A stretch of DNA of 64,000 nucleotides from Perilla frutescens (lineage: Eukaryota; Streptophyta; Magnoliopsida; Lamiales; Lamiaceae): NCBI GenBank assembly GCA_026008535.1, contig BRKX01000002.1:59331170-59395169 (forward strand), given 5' to 3'. The notes beneath the pieces were generated by a model. It was not told where the DNA came from. It saw nothing but the letters and a program-made list of their open reading frames with translations, and did no database searches. Of this stretch, positions 37,602-49,017 are shown in pieces; within the stretch, counting starts at the first letter, position 1, and each line of letters begins with the position of its first letter. Position numbers and translations under genes: made by a program.

Positions 37602-37610
37602 CCACGTGTC
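37602..37610 (+). promoter_or_regulatory. G-box/ABRE upstream of the AIRP2-like gene
   Basis: CCACGTGTC contains the palindromic G-box CACGTG and an ACGTGTC ABRE, about 275 bp before the ATG. AIRP2 of Arabidopsis is an ABA-induced positive regulator, so such a bZIP-binding site fits. Its function here is inferred. Confidence 0.55.
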
Positions 37611-37883
37611 CCCTTTATCTCTTCTCTCTCTTCATACAAAGAAGACAACTCTAAATTTGAGGGGAAGGAGAGAGTGTCAGTTTCAGTCGGAGAGTTTTCT
37701 TTTGGAAATTATTTACTTACAGATAACAAGTAAATCAACTCTAGAAAAATATATTTTTTCATCTAATCCTTTTCAATTTTCGATTTTCAAGCAACTTGGA
37801 ACTTTGCACTTATTATCAGCACTCATGATTATTTGATCCTCGAAAAATTTGGAAAAAAAAAGAGGAATTTTCTCGAAGGAGAT

Positions 37884-40679
37884 ATGTATGTAAGCGGCGG
37901 AAGTCCAATACGGAAGTCTTTCAAAGACTCGCTCAAAGTTCTTGAAGCCGATATTCAGCATGCTAATACTCTGTGAGTAAATCTGCAATTTTTGTTTTTG
38001 TTTTTTAAGTTCGATTTTTTTTAGAACATGTTATTCTTTTTGGTAATTTGTTATCGATGATCGTTCGAGTTTATCGCTTCGTTTCTTTGTTTCGTACTTT
38101 TTTTTCCCTTTTTTTTGTCTTGCTCGATTTTATAATTTTTTGTTTATAATTTTTTCGGTTTTCTTCTGAATTTTTTTGGTTGTGGTTTTTGTGTTTGGAT
38201 TTTGGAGCTATGTTGAAGTTATGTATTTTTAGTTTTCTTTTATGATTTTTATATCCAATTCGCTCCTTTTGCTGGTGTGACTGTGAGTACAGATTCTGTG
38301 TATTGATTTGGAAATTTTGTAATTGAACATAGTTTGGTTTTCACTTTATCTGTTGCTTCAGTCTGTCGTAAAGGTATCGTTTTCAGGTTCAAGTGACTAT
38401 TTTTCCATGAACAACTAAAATAGTTTCTTGAAGTGCTAAAAAGTTTTTTTTTCTTTTTCTTTTGTCCTCCCTTTCTTTTTGGTTGAATTTCGGAGAGATT
38501 TTGAAATTATTTGGATTTTGAGGAAATAATCTGTTCGTGCCGAAATTAATTTTGGAAGTGATTCACAAAGTTTATCGAGTGTTTGTATTTTGAGCACTGT
38601 CAGCTAGAATTCCAAAAAAAAAAATAAAAAAAATGCTAACTGTTACTGGAGATTTTTGTCGTGTAAGCTTGCTTTATTTGGGATATTTAGTTGAAGATAT
38701 TCAATTTCATCTTTGAAAAATAGTATTCTTCTACTATGCTTCCAGTGCATCTGATTTTCCAAGGGAGTATGATGGCGCGTGTCTACAAATGAGAATGTCA
38801 TATAGTCCAGCTGCTCACTTTCTACTTTTTCTAGTTCAATGGACTGACTGCAACCTCGCTGGAGCTCTCGGGCTGTTGCGTATCTTAATTTATAAGGTTA
38901 GTTCCTCTGTTCTGTTTAATTTGATTGCCCAATCACTCCCCATGCAATGCAAAATGCCAATGATGACGCTTTAGTACTTGTTCAGCTTGATGCACTCACT
39001 CGTCTTTTGTCCAGCTGATGAATGAAAGAGAGCGAACTTTTGTCATTGTACAGGTATACGTTGATGGCACCACAACTATGTCGACTCATGAGAGAAAAGC
39101 AAGCATTAGAGAGTTCTATGGTAAACTTCCTGGTTTCTACTTTCTTGTAGATTGCAGTTCTTCTTAGGCAATAAAAAATAATCATATGTTCTAAAAAAAG
39201 AAACATATATTGTGGCCAGCTGTTATATATCCCTCTTTACTGCAACTTGAAAGAGGTGTTACGGATTCAGAAGATAAAAAACAGAAAGCTGTATGTTTGG
39301 AGAGATACAGGAGGAGGGATGAAGATGAAAACAGACTTTGCTCGGAATTCGATGTTGAAAGGGAAGAAGAATGTGGTATTTGCATGGAGACAAATAGTAA
39401 AATTGTCTTGCCAAACTGTAACCATGCCATTTGCCTGAAATGCTACAGAGAATGGTACTCTACTGCTCGTAATTTAAACCTGTTCTTCAGTTCTTAATAG
39501 TTAATAGAAATAGACATACATATATATTGCTGGTTCTGAACCGTTCCTTTTGTAGTCCATTATTGCTGTGCAACTGCATTTTTTCATATAATATTTTCTA
39601 GCTAAGTTTTTGGTAGATTACTTAAGTCCTATTGTATCATATGAGAACTCCGTTGCCCAAATTTGGTTATATTTACATTTTAGAATAGGATTCTCTTAAA
39701 TTTAGGTTTTTCTTCAAGTAGTTCACTATTTGACATCATTTATGTTCTTTGTTGAGAGGACTTGACTTTAACCAGGCCAACTTTGCTAGGCCGAGAGACA
39801 TATCTGGAAGACCTCAAGTTTCTAATGTAATGTATACCACTAACCACTGTATGCATATTATTTGAGTTGGGGGAAAAATTGTGTTTGCATTTACTGAGTG
39901 GAAAGAGAAGGATGTCTAAATTGAAACATTGCTGAAATGAAAGTTTCCATAGCTATGCTCTGCTAACTTCATACGAACATTTCCTTTCTTGTGGAAGCTG
40001 AATTGACCAAATTGAATAAGGATCTATTAGGACCTCTATTTGGACATGTTTGTTACAATTTTCTGACAACATTCAGAAGATGGGAATGTTGTATGTTTCA
40101 GCTGTGGTGGTATTGCTTCATGGACCACTCTACTAACTTTTTACTAGGACCAGCAGCTGCATGTAAAGAGTGGAGTTCCTTGGGAAAAATTAGGACATCA
40201 TATTGTGGTTGTATCATACAATCCTAAAAGAAAACTGCATATCAGATGGCGTTCTGGCTTAGCAAAAAACTTTAAATATAGTTAAATACTTAGTCGATGT
40301 GTTGAAATTTAGATGGTTTTCTATGTTGCTATCGGTCATATGTTGGGTTAACTACACTCCCATCTCCTTGGGGTTACTTGCAATGATGTCGGACTGTTAC
40401 AGATATTTGCCTGTTTAACATTGATAGCTTCTGTCTCTCCCCAAGATAACATGGCGTTCTCATTGCAGGCGTTCAAGATCACAATCATGCCCTTTCTGCC
40501 GTGACAGCTTAAAGAGAGTAAACTCTGGTGATCTATGGGTGCTTCTGGATAACAGGGATGTGATAGACATGACAGCTATAACACGGGAGAATTTGAAGAG
40601 GCTGTTCATGTATATAGATAAATTGCCACTGATTGTCCCTGATAACCTATTTGATCCCTATGATACCCATATCAGGTAA
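37884..40679 (+). CDS. AIRP2: AIRP2-like RING-type E3 ubiquitin ligase
   Basis: Five exons: join(37884..37972, 38746..38896, 39054..39120, 39220..39454, 40469..40679), 753 nt, 250 residues, all GT-AG with matching phases. Exon 1 reads MYVSGGSPIRKSFKDSLKVL, and the protein ends DPYDTHIR. A C3HC4 RING lies at about 154-194: CGIC, NCNHAICLKC, then CPFC, with the last pair in exon 5. The N-terminal half (ASDFPREYDGACLQMRMSYS, TTTMSTHERKASIREFY) is the conserved region of the AIRP2 family. In Arabidopsis AIRP2 is a cytosolic E3 ligase of about 240 residues acting in ABA and drought responses. The gene converges with NDA, with 667 bp between the stop codons. The start fits the family start with a short N-terminal extension. 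Confidence 0.95.
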
Positions 40680-41346
40680 ATGGCTCTTGAATTTTTGAAG
40701 TTGTCATGCTATGCCGGATAATGGGTCGTTTATTTCTCAGCGTTCACAAGAGGAACATGAGTATGTGAGATGCTCTTTTTAAATTAGACTTAGGAAATCT
40801 ACATTCCACTTATAATTAGGGGGGAAAACCCAGCCTTGATTTATTGTGGGCAGAGGTTTAAGTTTAGAGAAGAAATTGGGGAAAGGTACCTACGTTATGT
40901 GTTTGGAAATTTGTAAATTCTTGTATAGTCTGAGGCCGCCTCAGTAACTTGAGATTGTGACGGCATAAAGAAAGAAATCTACCACTTTGTTATGTTACTT
41001 GTGAATATTTTGTTAACATGATCTGTCTGCTATGGTTTTGCTGATGAATGTGTTTTCGTGGTAAATACCTTGACATTTCTATTTGGGGAATCCATAGATT
41101 GAACTTGGTTACAGGTTCTATCTAATTTGTGTTGTGATGTGACCTATCATTTATGAAATAAGTGTGTGTGGTCTGACACTGTCAGCCTTCATATGTTGGG
41201 TATTTATGGCGATGAAAAGAGGAAACAGTGGAATTGAGAAATGGAAACATTAAATGAATTCAAGTTAGTTGCTTGGGTGTTCCAACTTACATTACATGTA
41301 TCCAGGTGAATAAATTATTGTGATGCAGCAGTGTAGTTATTTTCAG
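40680..41346. other. Shared 3' region of two convergent genes
   Basis: It must hold the 3' untranslated ends of the AIRP2-like (plus) and NDA (minus) genes. No further ORF is visible and the poly(A) sites cannot be fixed. Confidence 0.6.
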
Positions 41347-43925
41347 CTAAATCCGGGAATTGTCTCTGCCAAAAACAAGTGTGGTCGCCCAGTTGGTAGC
41401 AACGTAAAATCTGTTTCTCCAGCTGATTACTCGCGTGAGGTAGGCTGAGCGCCAGATGAACCAGCTTATGAAGCCGGCTAGTGTTATACCTTTTGCATCC
41501 TGGCAAAGATTTAGCATTACAAGTTAGTAATTTTGAAGTTATAAAGCGAATGTGCAGGATGAGAATGGGTATAACCTTGGAGTGGCTGAGATCGACCAAA
41601 GCCTTGTAGCGGCCGACAGACGCCATGCTTCCAAGATGCTTGTAGACAAAGGGGTCACCTAGAGGGACATCTTTTGCCGATGAGGCCTTTCCACCCTCCT
41701 GCTTCCCAATTCTGTTCAACAACTCAACTAGATACTTCCCTTGCCTCTCCGCGACCTGATCATTCATCATTCATCTTTCATCTTTCATCTTTCATCTATA
41801 GTAAACAAGTTTTGGAAATAGTAGAGATACCTGAGCGAGAGCTGGAAGCACAGGCCTCTCCACAAATCCAGCGCAATCTCCAAGGGCAAACACATCGTCC
41901 ACTGATGGCACTCGAAGCCATTCATCCACACCAATCCTGTAATATATATTTCATTAATTTTTTTCCCAAAGGAGGGAACCAAGCTCAGTAATTTACCTTC
42001 CACCCTGAGACTTGGGGAGAGGCAGTGATTTTACAAATTCGGAGGGACCAACTCCGGTTGACCAAACAAGGAGGCCATAAGGAACATCACTTCCATCACT
42101 CAGAACCAACTTATTTGGGTGGACCTCTTTAACAACACCACGCACGAGCCTCACTCCATACTGATTCAGACAAGTACAACCATCGATTAAGTAACCAACA
42201 CCTTTATACCGTCCAAAAGGAGGAAGTTCTTTAAATTACCTTCGTCAAATGTTTTGATGCATACTGCCTTAATCCAAAGTCGAATGATGATAAAATCTCA
42301 TTCGCCTGTGTTAAGACAAGAATAAATAGCTATACCCGATTTTGTTTCCTCTCAAAAAGACTAATTTAAGGAACCAGTTCAGTGGCCATACCTCAATGAG
42401 TGTCACTTTTATGTAGTTTTTGACATGAGCATACCTCTGCCGGACATCTCTCGTGATAAAATCACTCAATTCTCCGCTGAATTCCACCCCAGTAGGTCCA
42501 CCACCAACAACAACACAGTGCAGTAGTCGCTCCTTTTCTTCCTCTGACACTCCTGCAGTAACGTCCACCAAGAAGAGAGAGAAGGATACTGATGCATTAG
42601 TGCCATTGCGTGTATGGAAATCTATATCATTTTTCCTCTTTTTATACAAGGAAATTTTGATCATATTGCAAATACTGTAGTCATGTCATAATTCGTTTTA
42701 TTCCAGTGCACGACCAATTTGAACACCAAAACCATCATTCATTACTTTAGGTTTAATAGCATAAGACATTTTCTAAAAGTAGGTTCTCTTGAGGTTCTCT
42801 AGTGTGTAGGAAACATCTACAGTTGGATATGCATTTCATTACACATAAAAGATCACCTGGATTTTCTGAGAGCATCAAGTTTAGAAGAAGCCTCTTCCTT
42901 ATATCTTGGGCATGAGCCACCTCTCGCAGAAAAAAGGCATGTTCTTTGACTCCCTTGATGCCGAATGTCAATGGTTCAGCTCCAGAGGCAATTACCAGTT
43001 TGTCGTATGCAACTTTGAAGTGGTATGGTTCGCCACCTTCAACTGCTGTCTCACAGGACACCTGATAATAGTAAGGTAAGTTGAATGTCATTGCATGGTA
43101 CTTCTGAATCAACTGAAATAACAATGAGAAGAATGCTGAAGTGTCATCACTGAGTCTTTCTAGATGTATAGGGTAACAGCCATGCCAAGGCAGGCCTTTC
43201 TAATTACAAGCTGAAGGCAGATTATTGTTGGTGATTATCCGAATAGTGGAAATTAGAGCTAGTGTGTGTTGCAACAGAATAGCTCAAGTGAAATAGCATA
43301 AATATATGGAGTTACTTACTTCATGCTTGTCTGTGTCCACACCAGTGCATGAAGCAAGAAAAAAATAAGAATTGGGATCCTTCGCTAAGGCTGTCTGTAT
43401 CTGACTAACGGGCTCTGCTACTGAACGGAATTCCAAGGTTCCAACACAAGTTGAGGCAAGCAAAGGAGTAAAGACCATGTGATTCCTTGGTGATATACAA
43501 ACAACATCATATAACTTAGTGTTTAGCCCTTTAAGAAATCTGCATGCCGCCCATCCACTGCCAAGAACAACTACTCGAGGCTTTTCACCAGGCTTTGTTG
43601 CTTCAAGGGTAGGATACTTGAGGTTTTCATATTCTGAATCAGATTCTTCAACTGCCCTTTGTGCTTGAACAAATTCATATTGAGGGGTCGTCCTCACTCC
43701 CCTAATTCCACAAGTTGCACCAGCCTGCATATCAATGCCTGAGAGAAATGGCAGGTTACGACGTGGTGTAACATTTTGCTGGAAAGCTGTGAAGTTCCCA
43801 CTGAAAGTTGAATGAGATCTGCTCACAGATGATTCCTCACACAGCATGTCTCTTACTCTAGCATATCTACTCGTGGAACCTCCAGATTGCTGGCAACCAT
43901 TTCTAGCTATTCTCGCCAATGCCAT
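41347..43925 (-). CDS. NDA: Internal alternative NAD(P)H-ubiquinone dehydrogenase, mitochondrial (NDA type)
   Basis: Eight coding exons: complement(41347..41499, 41576..41755, 41831..41936, 41997..42160, 42240..42305, 42392..42552, 42857..43061, 43320..43925), 1641 nt, 546 residues. This type-II NADH dehydrogenase passes electrons from matrix NADH to ubiquinone without pumping protons. The long Arg/Ser-rich N-terminus fits a mitochondrial presequence. The first FAD-binding Rossmann motif is VVVLGSGWAACR (about 118), and the second is VVVGGGPTGVEF (about 283). The second beta-strand ends TLIE with Glu, which favours NADH over NADPH. There is no EF hand, unlike NDB enzymes. The C-terminus GRDNSRI is the NDA-type end (SRI), linked to dual peroxisomal sorting. 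ATG at 43925 was chosen because the in-frame upstream codons lack ATG. Confidence 0.95.
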
Positions 43926-44008
43926 TTCCAAAGTGCAAAGATTACTACTCTTAATGTCTTTTCTGATGATATCAAGTTGAACTGGAATAGATTTCTCTAC
44001 AAGTTTCA

Positions 44009-44871
44009 CTGCATTAAATGTTAACGCAAGAGTTATACAAGGGAAAAAAACAAATGATTTTATTATGAAAGAACCTTAAAGTCCAAAGAACATGGAGAAG
44101 AAAATACATAGTGAGATAGCTTCAGCTTAGAAGGCAACGACCATATAACCCACCAAAATTGATGGCAGCTTCAAAGCAAAATCTTATAAAAAACTTGAAG
44201 TAAGCTGGCAATGCCTTTTCAATTTCTATCTTTTTGTTTTTAGCGGAAAATGGATAAATTCAATCACCAATAAAAGATCAGAGTTTTCATTTAGGCAGTT
44301 CTATCATATACAACTTGTGTAATTCATCGACCCAGCAAAATATACCTTTGGGTTATCTGTTTTACCTCCTAGATGAATCTAGCTCTGATCTGCAATAAAC
44401 ACACACACATACACACATATGCATATATTTACGAAATTGTACCGTGTAAATGTTAACACAAATTTCAGTCCCCTGTTAAAAAACAGAGCCATATATGATA
44501 TATGAAGAACCTTATTTGTACTCGGCGAAATTACAGAGCCAATCATGAGAATGAGACGCCATGTTTAGATGTCTCCAAAAGACAGAAACAATCTTTTTTT
44601 CTGTTCTAACAGAACGAAAACTGGCACCAAAAATAATATTAAAAAAACAATAACTGAAAGAGCATGGCGCAAGTGAAAGTCCAAATTATTTTGTTCAATA
44701 ACCCATCCAGACGTTACAACTGATTGTTGGAGATGAATCAACTAAAAAAAAGGCCTTCAATTCAAAGATAAAACAAACGCCCGATACACCAGAAGCGTAA
44801 CAACAACGTAAACGCGCACAAACACTCAAACACAGATTGTAGATCTACAACGAGCGACTACAAATCCGTAC
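44009..44871 (-). other. Intron in the 5' leader of the NDA gene
   Basis: An acceptor (TTTAATGCAG) before 44008 and a donor (AAGCAGAG|GTACGG) at 44872/44871 enclose 863 bp. A non-coding first exon would run from 44872 to about 44910. This is a splice-site prediction only. Confidence 0.6.
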
Positions 44872-44914
44872 CTCTGCTTATGTGAACTCCTACATGCGCT
44901 TCAAAGCTCTCAAC

Positions 44915-46458
44915 GCAAAATGTATTTATAATATAATATAATATGTGTGTGACTGTGAGTCTTTGAAGGGTTTTAGCGGAGGGTTTTTGCTGAGAGACAA
45001 TTAATTACACAAATGCACATGGTAACCAGGATGGCGGAATGCATACTTTTTCCACACGAAAATTAAAAAACAAAAATATAATTAGGGAAAAAAAAATAAG
45101 AAAAGCAATCTTATGTCTGGAAATCAATAAATAAAGTAACTAAAAAATAATGCAAAAGCAAACTAAAAAATGTTGAACGAAAAACCTTGCTGAACAAGAA
45201 AGTTTGGTAAGTTACCTGCTGGATCCGCAGCCAGACAGATTTTCTAACCATTAAAATTTCTAAATATGCAGAAATGATAATGGAGATGTATATGTACGAG
45301 AATTGTATGTATATATAGATATGATGGCTATAAACCCTATTTGTTCAAAGTGGGCAGTGGAAATTGTGAAAAAAACAAAAATTAATGATGTTTTAAGGCA
45401 ATTTCAAAAAAGGAAAATAATGTGGCCGGATTTTTTTAACTTGCCTATTTGGTGCTAAAAAAATCTCGGTTTATAATTAATTATTTTTCTTTTTATCTAT
45501 TTTATTTTATGATACAGGCGTTGCCCCGAAAATTGAATTATTAAGGCGGGGCGAATATGTTGCAGCCCTACTTCCCCGGGGTTAAAAAAAATCAAAATAT
45601 ATTTTCTCAAAAAAAAAAAAAGTTTAAAAAATATGACAATGCATTGAATTATAATTTATATGCATAGTGAGACTAGTTGAGTAATTAGAATCCAATTACA
45701 TATTGACATATCCTATACAATACATCGTATTTTCTTTATAAAATATATATTATATAATTTGATTTACTCTACATTATGCTATGTAGTATTTGTGTTTTGG
45801 GGTAGTCAAATTTGAAACAAAGAAGTCAAATTAATTTTGATGAGACGAGATCTTTTATTGTTTACTAACTTAGTCTAATGTCTTACTACATTAATTAGTA
45901 ATTAATTTCGATTACGCATCAAATAGTGCGATGCACACGTGACGGTACAGAATGTATATTGGGGAAACAAAGTTCCAATTTAATTATTTAGTAAGCTGAT
46001 TTTTTTACTTTAATAGCATGAGTTTGTGAAGCATGAGGCACACATGGATAGCCTAAGTACATTTATAATTGAATTCTATAAGCTTGTTTTCAAATTTCAG
46101 TTTTCTTCTCTTTATTTTGATTTATTTTCTTGGAAAGGAAGAAGAAAAGAAAAAGGAGGAAAGCATGACTGCATCATGAGGCAGGAAAGAAATGGGAAAT
46201 TGGTGAGTTTGTTGTCCAAATGTGACAATAATTCATAGACAGCTAATTTATTGAATCATTCGATCTTTTCCACGTTTCTATCAATCCCGGGTCTTCGGAG
46301 CCGTCTTTTACGATTCTCACCTTTTTCCTTTTCTTTCCTTAAGAATGAGGAATATGTGGAAATTATATATGAGTTGATGACGAACATAAAAATAATAAAA
46401 TACGCGCCAGATTGTAATGCAATCGAGTAAAGAAAGTCTAGACCAAAGTTTGTTAGAA
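44915..46458. other. Spacer between the NDA and ENDO5-like genes
   Basis: It holds the NDA promoter and the 3' side of the ENDO5-like gene. No further gene is seen. A-rich tracts lie at 45060-45110 and 45600. Confidence 0.5.
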
Positions 46459-48593
46459 TTAAATAGGAACAACAGAATCCTCGTGAAGGCTATGACCGCC
46501 AAACACCCGATTCAAAACCATGGCTAATCGGACTCCACCCTGAGCTATCCGCTTCATGACAATGGGCAATCGCGAGTTGAAGTAATCGTCTGTTCAACAC
46601 ACAAAAAGGGAGTGAGGCAGATGAAGATATATATATATATATATATATATATATCATGTTCATGTATGTTGTGTTTCTATACCTGAAAGAGTGTCTCCTG
46701 ATTCAACATCTTTGTATCCCCATTTGCAAGCTAAATCTATACTCTCAGCGGCATACCTGCAAGAACACCAACTCCAACATTACATTACATTACATTACAT
46801 AGTAAGAAAATATTAGAATTTGTTGATGCTCACTTGTTGACACAAGAAGATATGCCGCTACATTCCCTCCAGGAGGCAAGATCACTGGACCAGATTCCCT
46901 GTTTGTACACGTCGAATTAGATACTACAGTAACGACCATTTTGCGAATACATTTGCATAAGCTAAATAAGTTTTGTTAGCTTACATCAGTAAGGTTTCCT
47001 TGAATGTCCTGTTGCAGGAGGTTAATGTCCTTGCCATAGTAATCCGCCGCAGCTGTCAGAATTATCTCTCTATCCCACACCTAGAAGCGTAGTTGGGGAA
47101 GAAATCAATGCCGTTTGCTTCACTCACTTTGCTATTTAAATACAACTAACTACACAAGAAAAAATTGAAGTAGTAATTAAAGCAATAATGGGATCTTTCT
47201 TATCTAGATTACATATCCTTTTTCTGGTGGTTACTCCTTTCTAGTCCTATAGTTACTATGATATATTATATATATGCTAATGTGAAATCATCCCACATGC
47301 CAAACCGTTGACGTTGTAGAAATTATAAGTCGTTTCGTGCTTGTGATGAAAAATGTGAGTGCCATAACGATTTTAGGCAAAAAGTATCTTTCTTAGCATG
47401 AAAAGAGCTAAGAACTAGCATCTTATAAGGCAATACTCACATGGTGCAGATTCGACTTGTGTCTAAACCAGCGCAAGTCCACGGTGTTCCCTCCTTCATC
47501 ACTTGTGAACCCAACATGCATTGGCTAATGAGGCGAAACCACAACCGCGACATGAAGCCCACAAGATAAATAAAAACTAAATGATCAATCATAGTAAAAC
47601 CAAGAATCTACACAAAGACATAAATGTTTGTTCTGGTTACCTGATGGATGTCTCCCATGAAATGTGATAGAAACAACAAGGCTTCTGTCATGTTATCTGC
47701 GAATCATGAATACAAAAAAAAAAAAAAAAGAACCTTCAAGTATGCTAACCTAATTGCTTTAAGGTGAAGATTTCAAAGATCAGGCAATTTGAGAAATACT
47801 GGGAACAAGGAAAGGATGATCTCTTACAGCGTCGATCAGAGGTTCCATGGTGGTAATGTGAGAGTTGATCGGTGAAGTTCCGAATGGCGCCTGCGACGCA
47901 CATATCCTTCACTCCCTTTGGATCATGGCAGTCCCCTTAATTCATCCATCAGTATCCAACACCACACAATCAATCAGAGGAACAATCAATAGTTTTTTTA
48001 TAACCAGAAAAAGAAAAAAAAAAGATCTGTTAAACTTACTCTGATACTTAAAGTTACAGGCTCGATCGGGAGTGTCGATGAAGTGAAGAGGGCTTGTCCA
48101 TCGGTACCTATACCAGTGTCTTACTTGGTCAGGCCATACGCACAACGCCGACAAATCGCCCTTCACATAGTCAGGTAGCAGCATTTGTACAGAGTGCTTC
48201 GCCTCTGGCTCCAGCAAGTCCTATGTTTTTTCATGCACCAGAATTCTCAGTGAAATTACAGAGGTGTGATGTAAGACCATGTAAACTATTGCTGAAAACT
48301 TAAGCTAGTCAGGTTTTTATTTTTTGGTTTTTGAGAAGAAAAAAACATTCTCTTCCCCTTGCTATTATTTCTACTCCATTGAATGAAATATAATCACAGA
48401 AGTTGAAATGTTTTGAGTGACGAAATACCGTTCAGTAGTCCCAATTTTCTGAGAAGAGCAGTATGTATACCTGGGCAATTTTGCAGGTCATGGCATGGCC
48501 CTCTTTGCTCCATGCAAGAACACAAGGTTCGTAAACAACACAACAGACGAGAAAAGCAACGAAATACGCAGAAATTCCTCTTAAAAACAACAT
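46459..48593 (-). CDS. ENDO5: S1/P1-type nuclease, ENDO5-like
   Basis: Nine exons: complement(46459..46589, 46683..46756, 46834..46898, 46985..47080, 47441..47524, 47641..47696, 47828..47935, 48040..48220, 48471..48593), 918 nt, 305 residues. A signal peptide of about 27 residues ends ...VLA, and the mature protein starts WSKEGHAM. The N-terminal Trp and nearby His are zinc ligands. Further ligands are seen in HFMGDIHQ (His149, Asp153, His155). The family degrades single-stranded DNA and RNA with three zinc ions in the secretory pathway or vacuole. DREIILTA and IVMKRIAQGGVRLAMVLNRV resemble Arabidopsis ENDO5 more than ENDO4. It lies head-to-tail with a paralogue upstream that has the same exon plan. 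An intron carries (TACAT)n and (TA)n runs. Confidence 0.93.
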
Positions 48594-49017
48594 TTTGGGC
48601 TGGGAAAATGGATTACGTGGCCCACCAAGATTGTGAGGTAGTTCTACATAGTATATAACTATATATACACAAGCTATTCATAGTTTACATTTTACAATGC
48701 GTACAAGCTAAAGATTGTCCTCATATTTCAAGTGCCGTCTAAGTTGCTTTTACACAAAAGCAAAATAGGCAGGCGTGTTCCAGAATAACAGAGGCATCGG
48801 AGCATTTGAAACGAATGCGTTATGTGAGTATGCAGGCATAATTTAAGGTACAATTTCTTAGAACCGCAGCAATGTTGGCTTTGAAGATAATCAACTACTT
48901 AATTATGAAACTAAGGTCTTGACGTGAGGGAATTGTACAACACAAGAGGGATGGAGCACAATGCGGTCCCGTCTCCGGATTTAACATATAGTCATCTCTG
49001 TCCCCTCAACTTATAGG
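48594..49017. other. Spacer between the two tandem nuclease genes
   Basis: 424 bp. It must contain the 3' end of the ENDO4-like gene and the promoter of the ENDO5-like gene. No other feature is seen. Confidence 0.6.

Noticed and set aside
37606..37836. Possible upstream ORF before the AIRP2-like gene
   Set aside because: The frame has no ATG at its start (it opens on GTG inside the G-box) and shows no conservation I can recognise.
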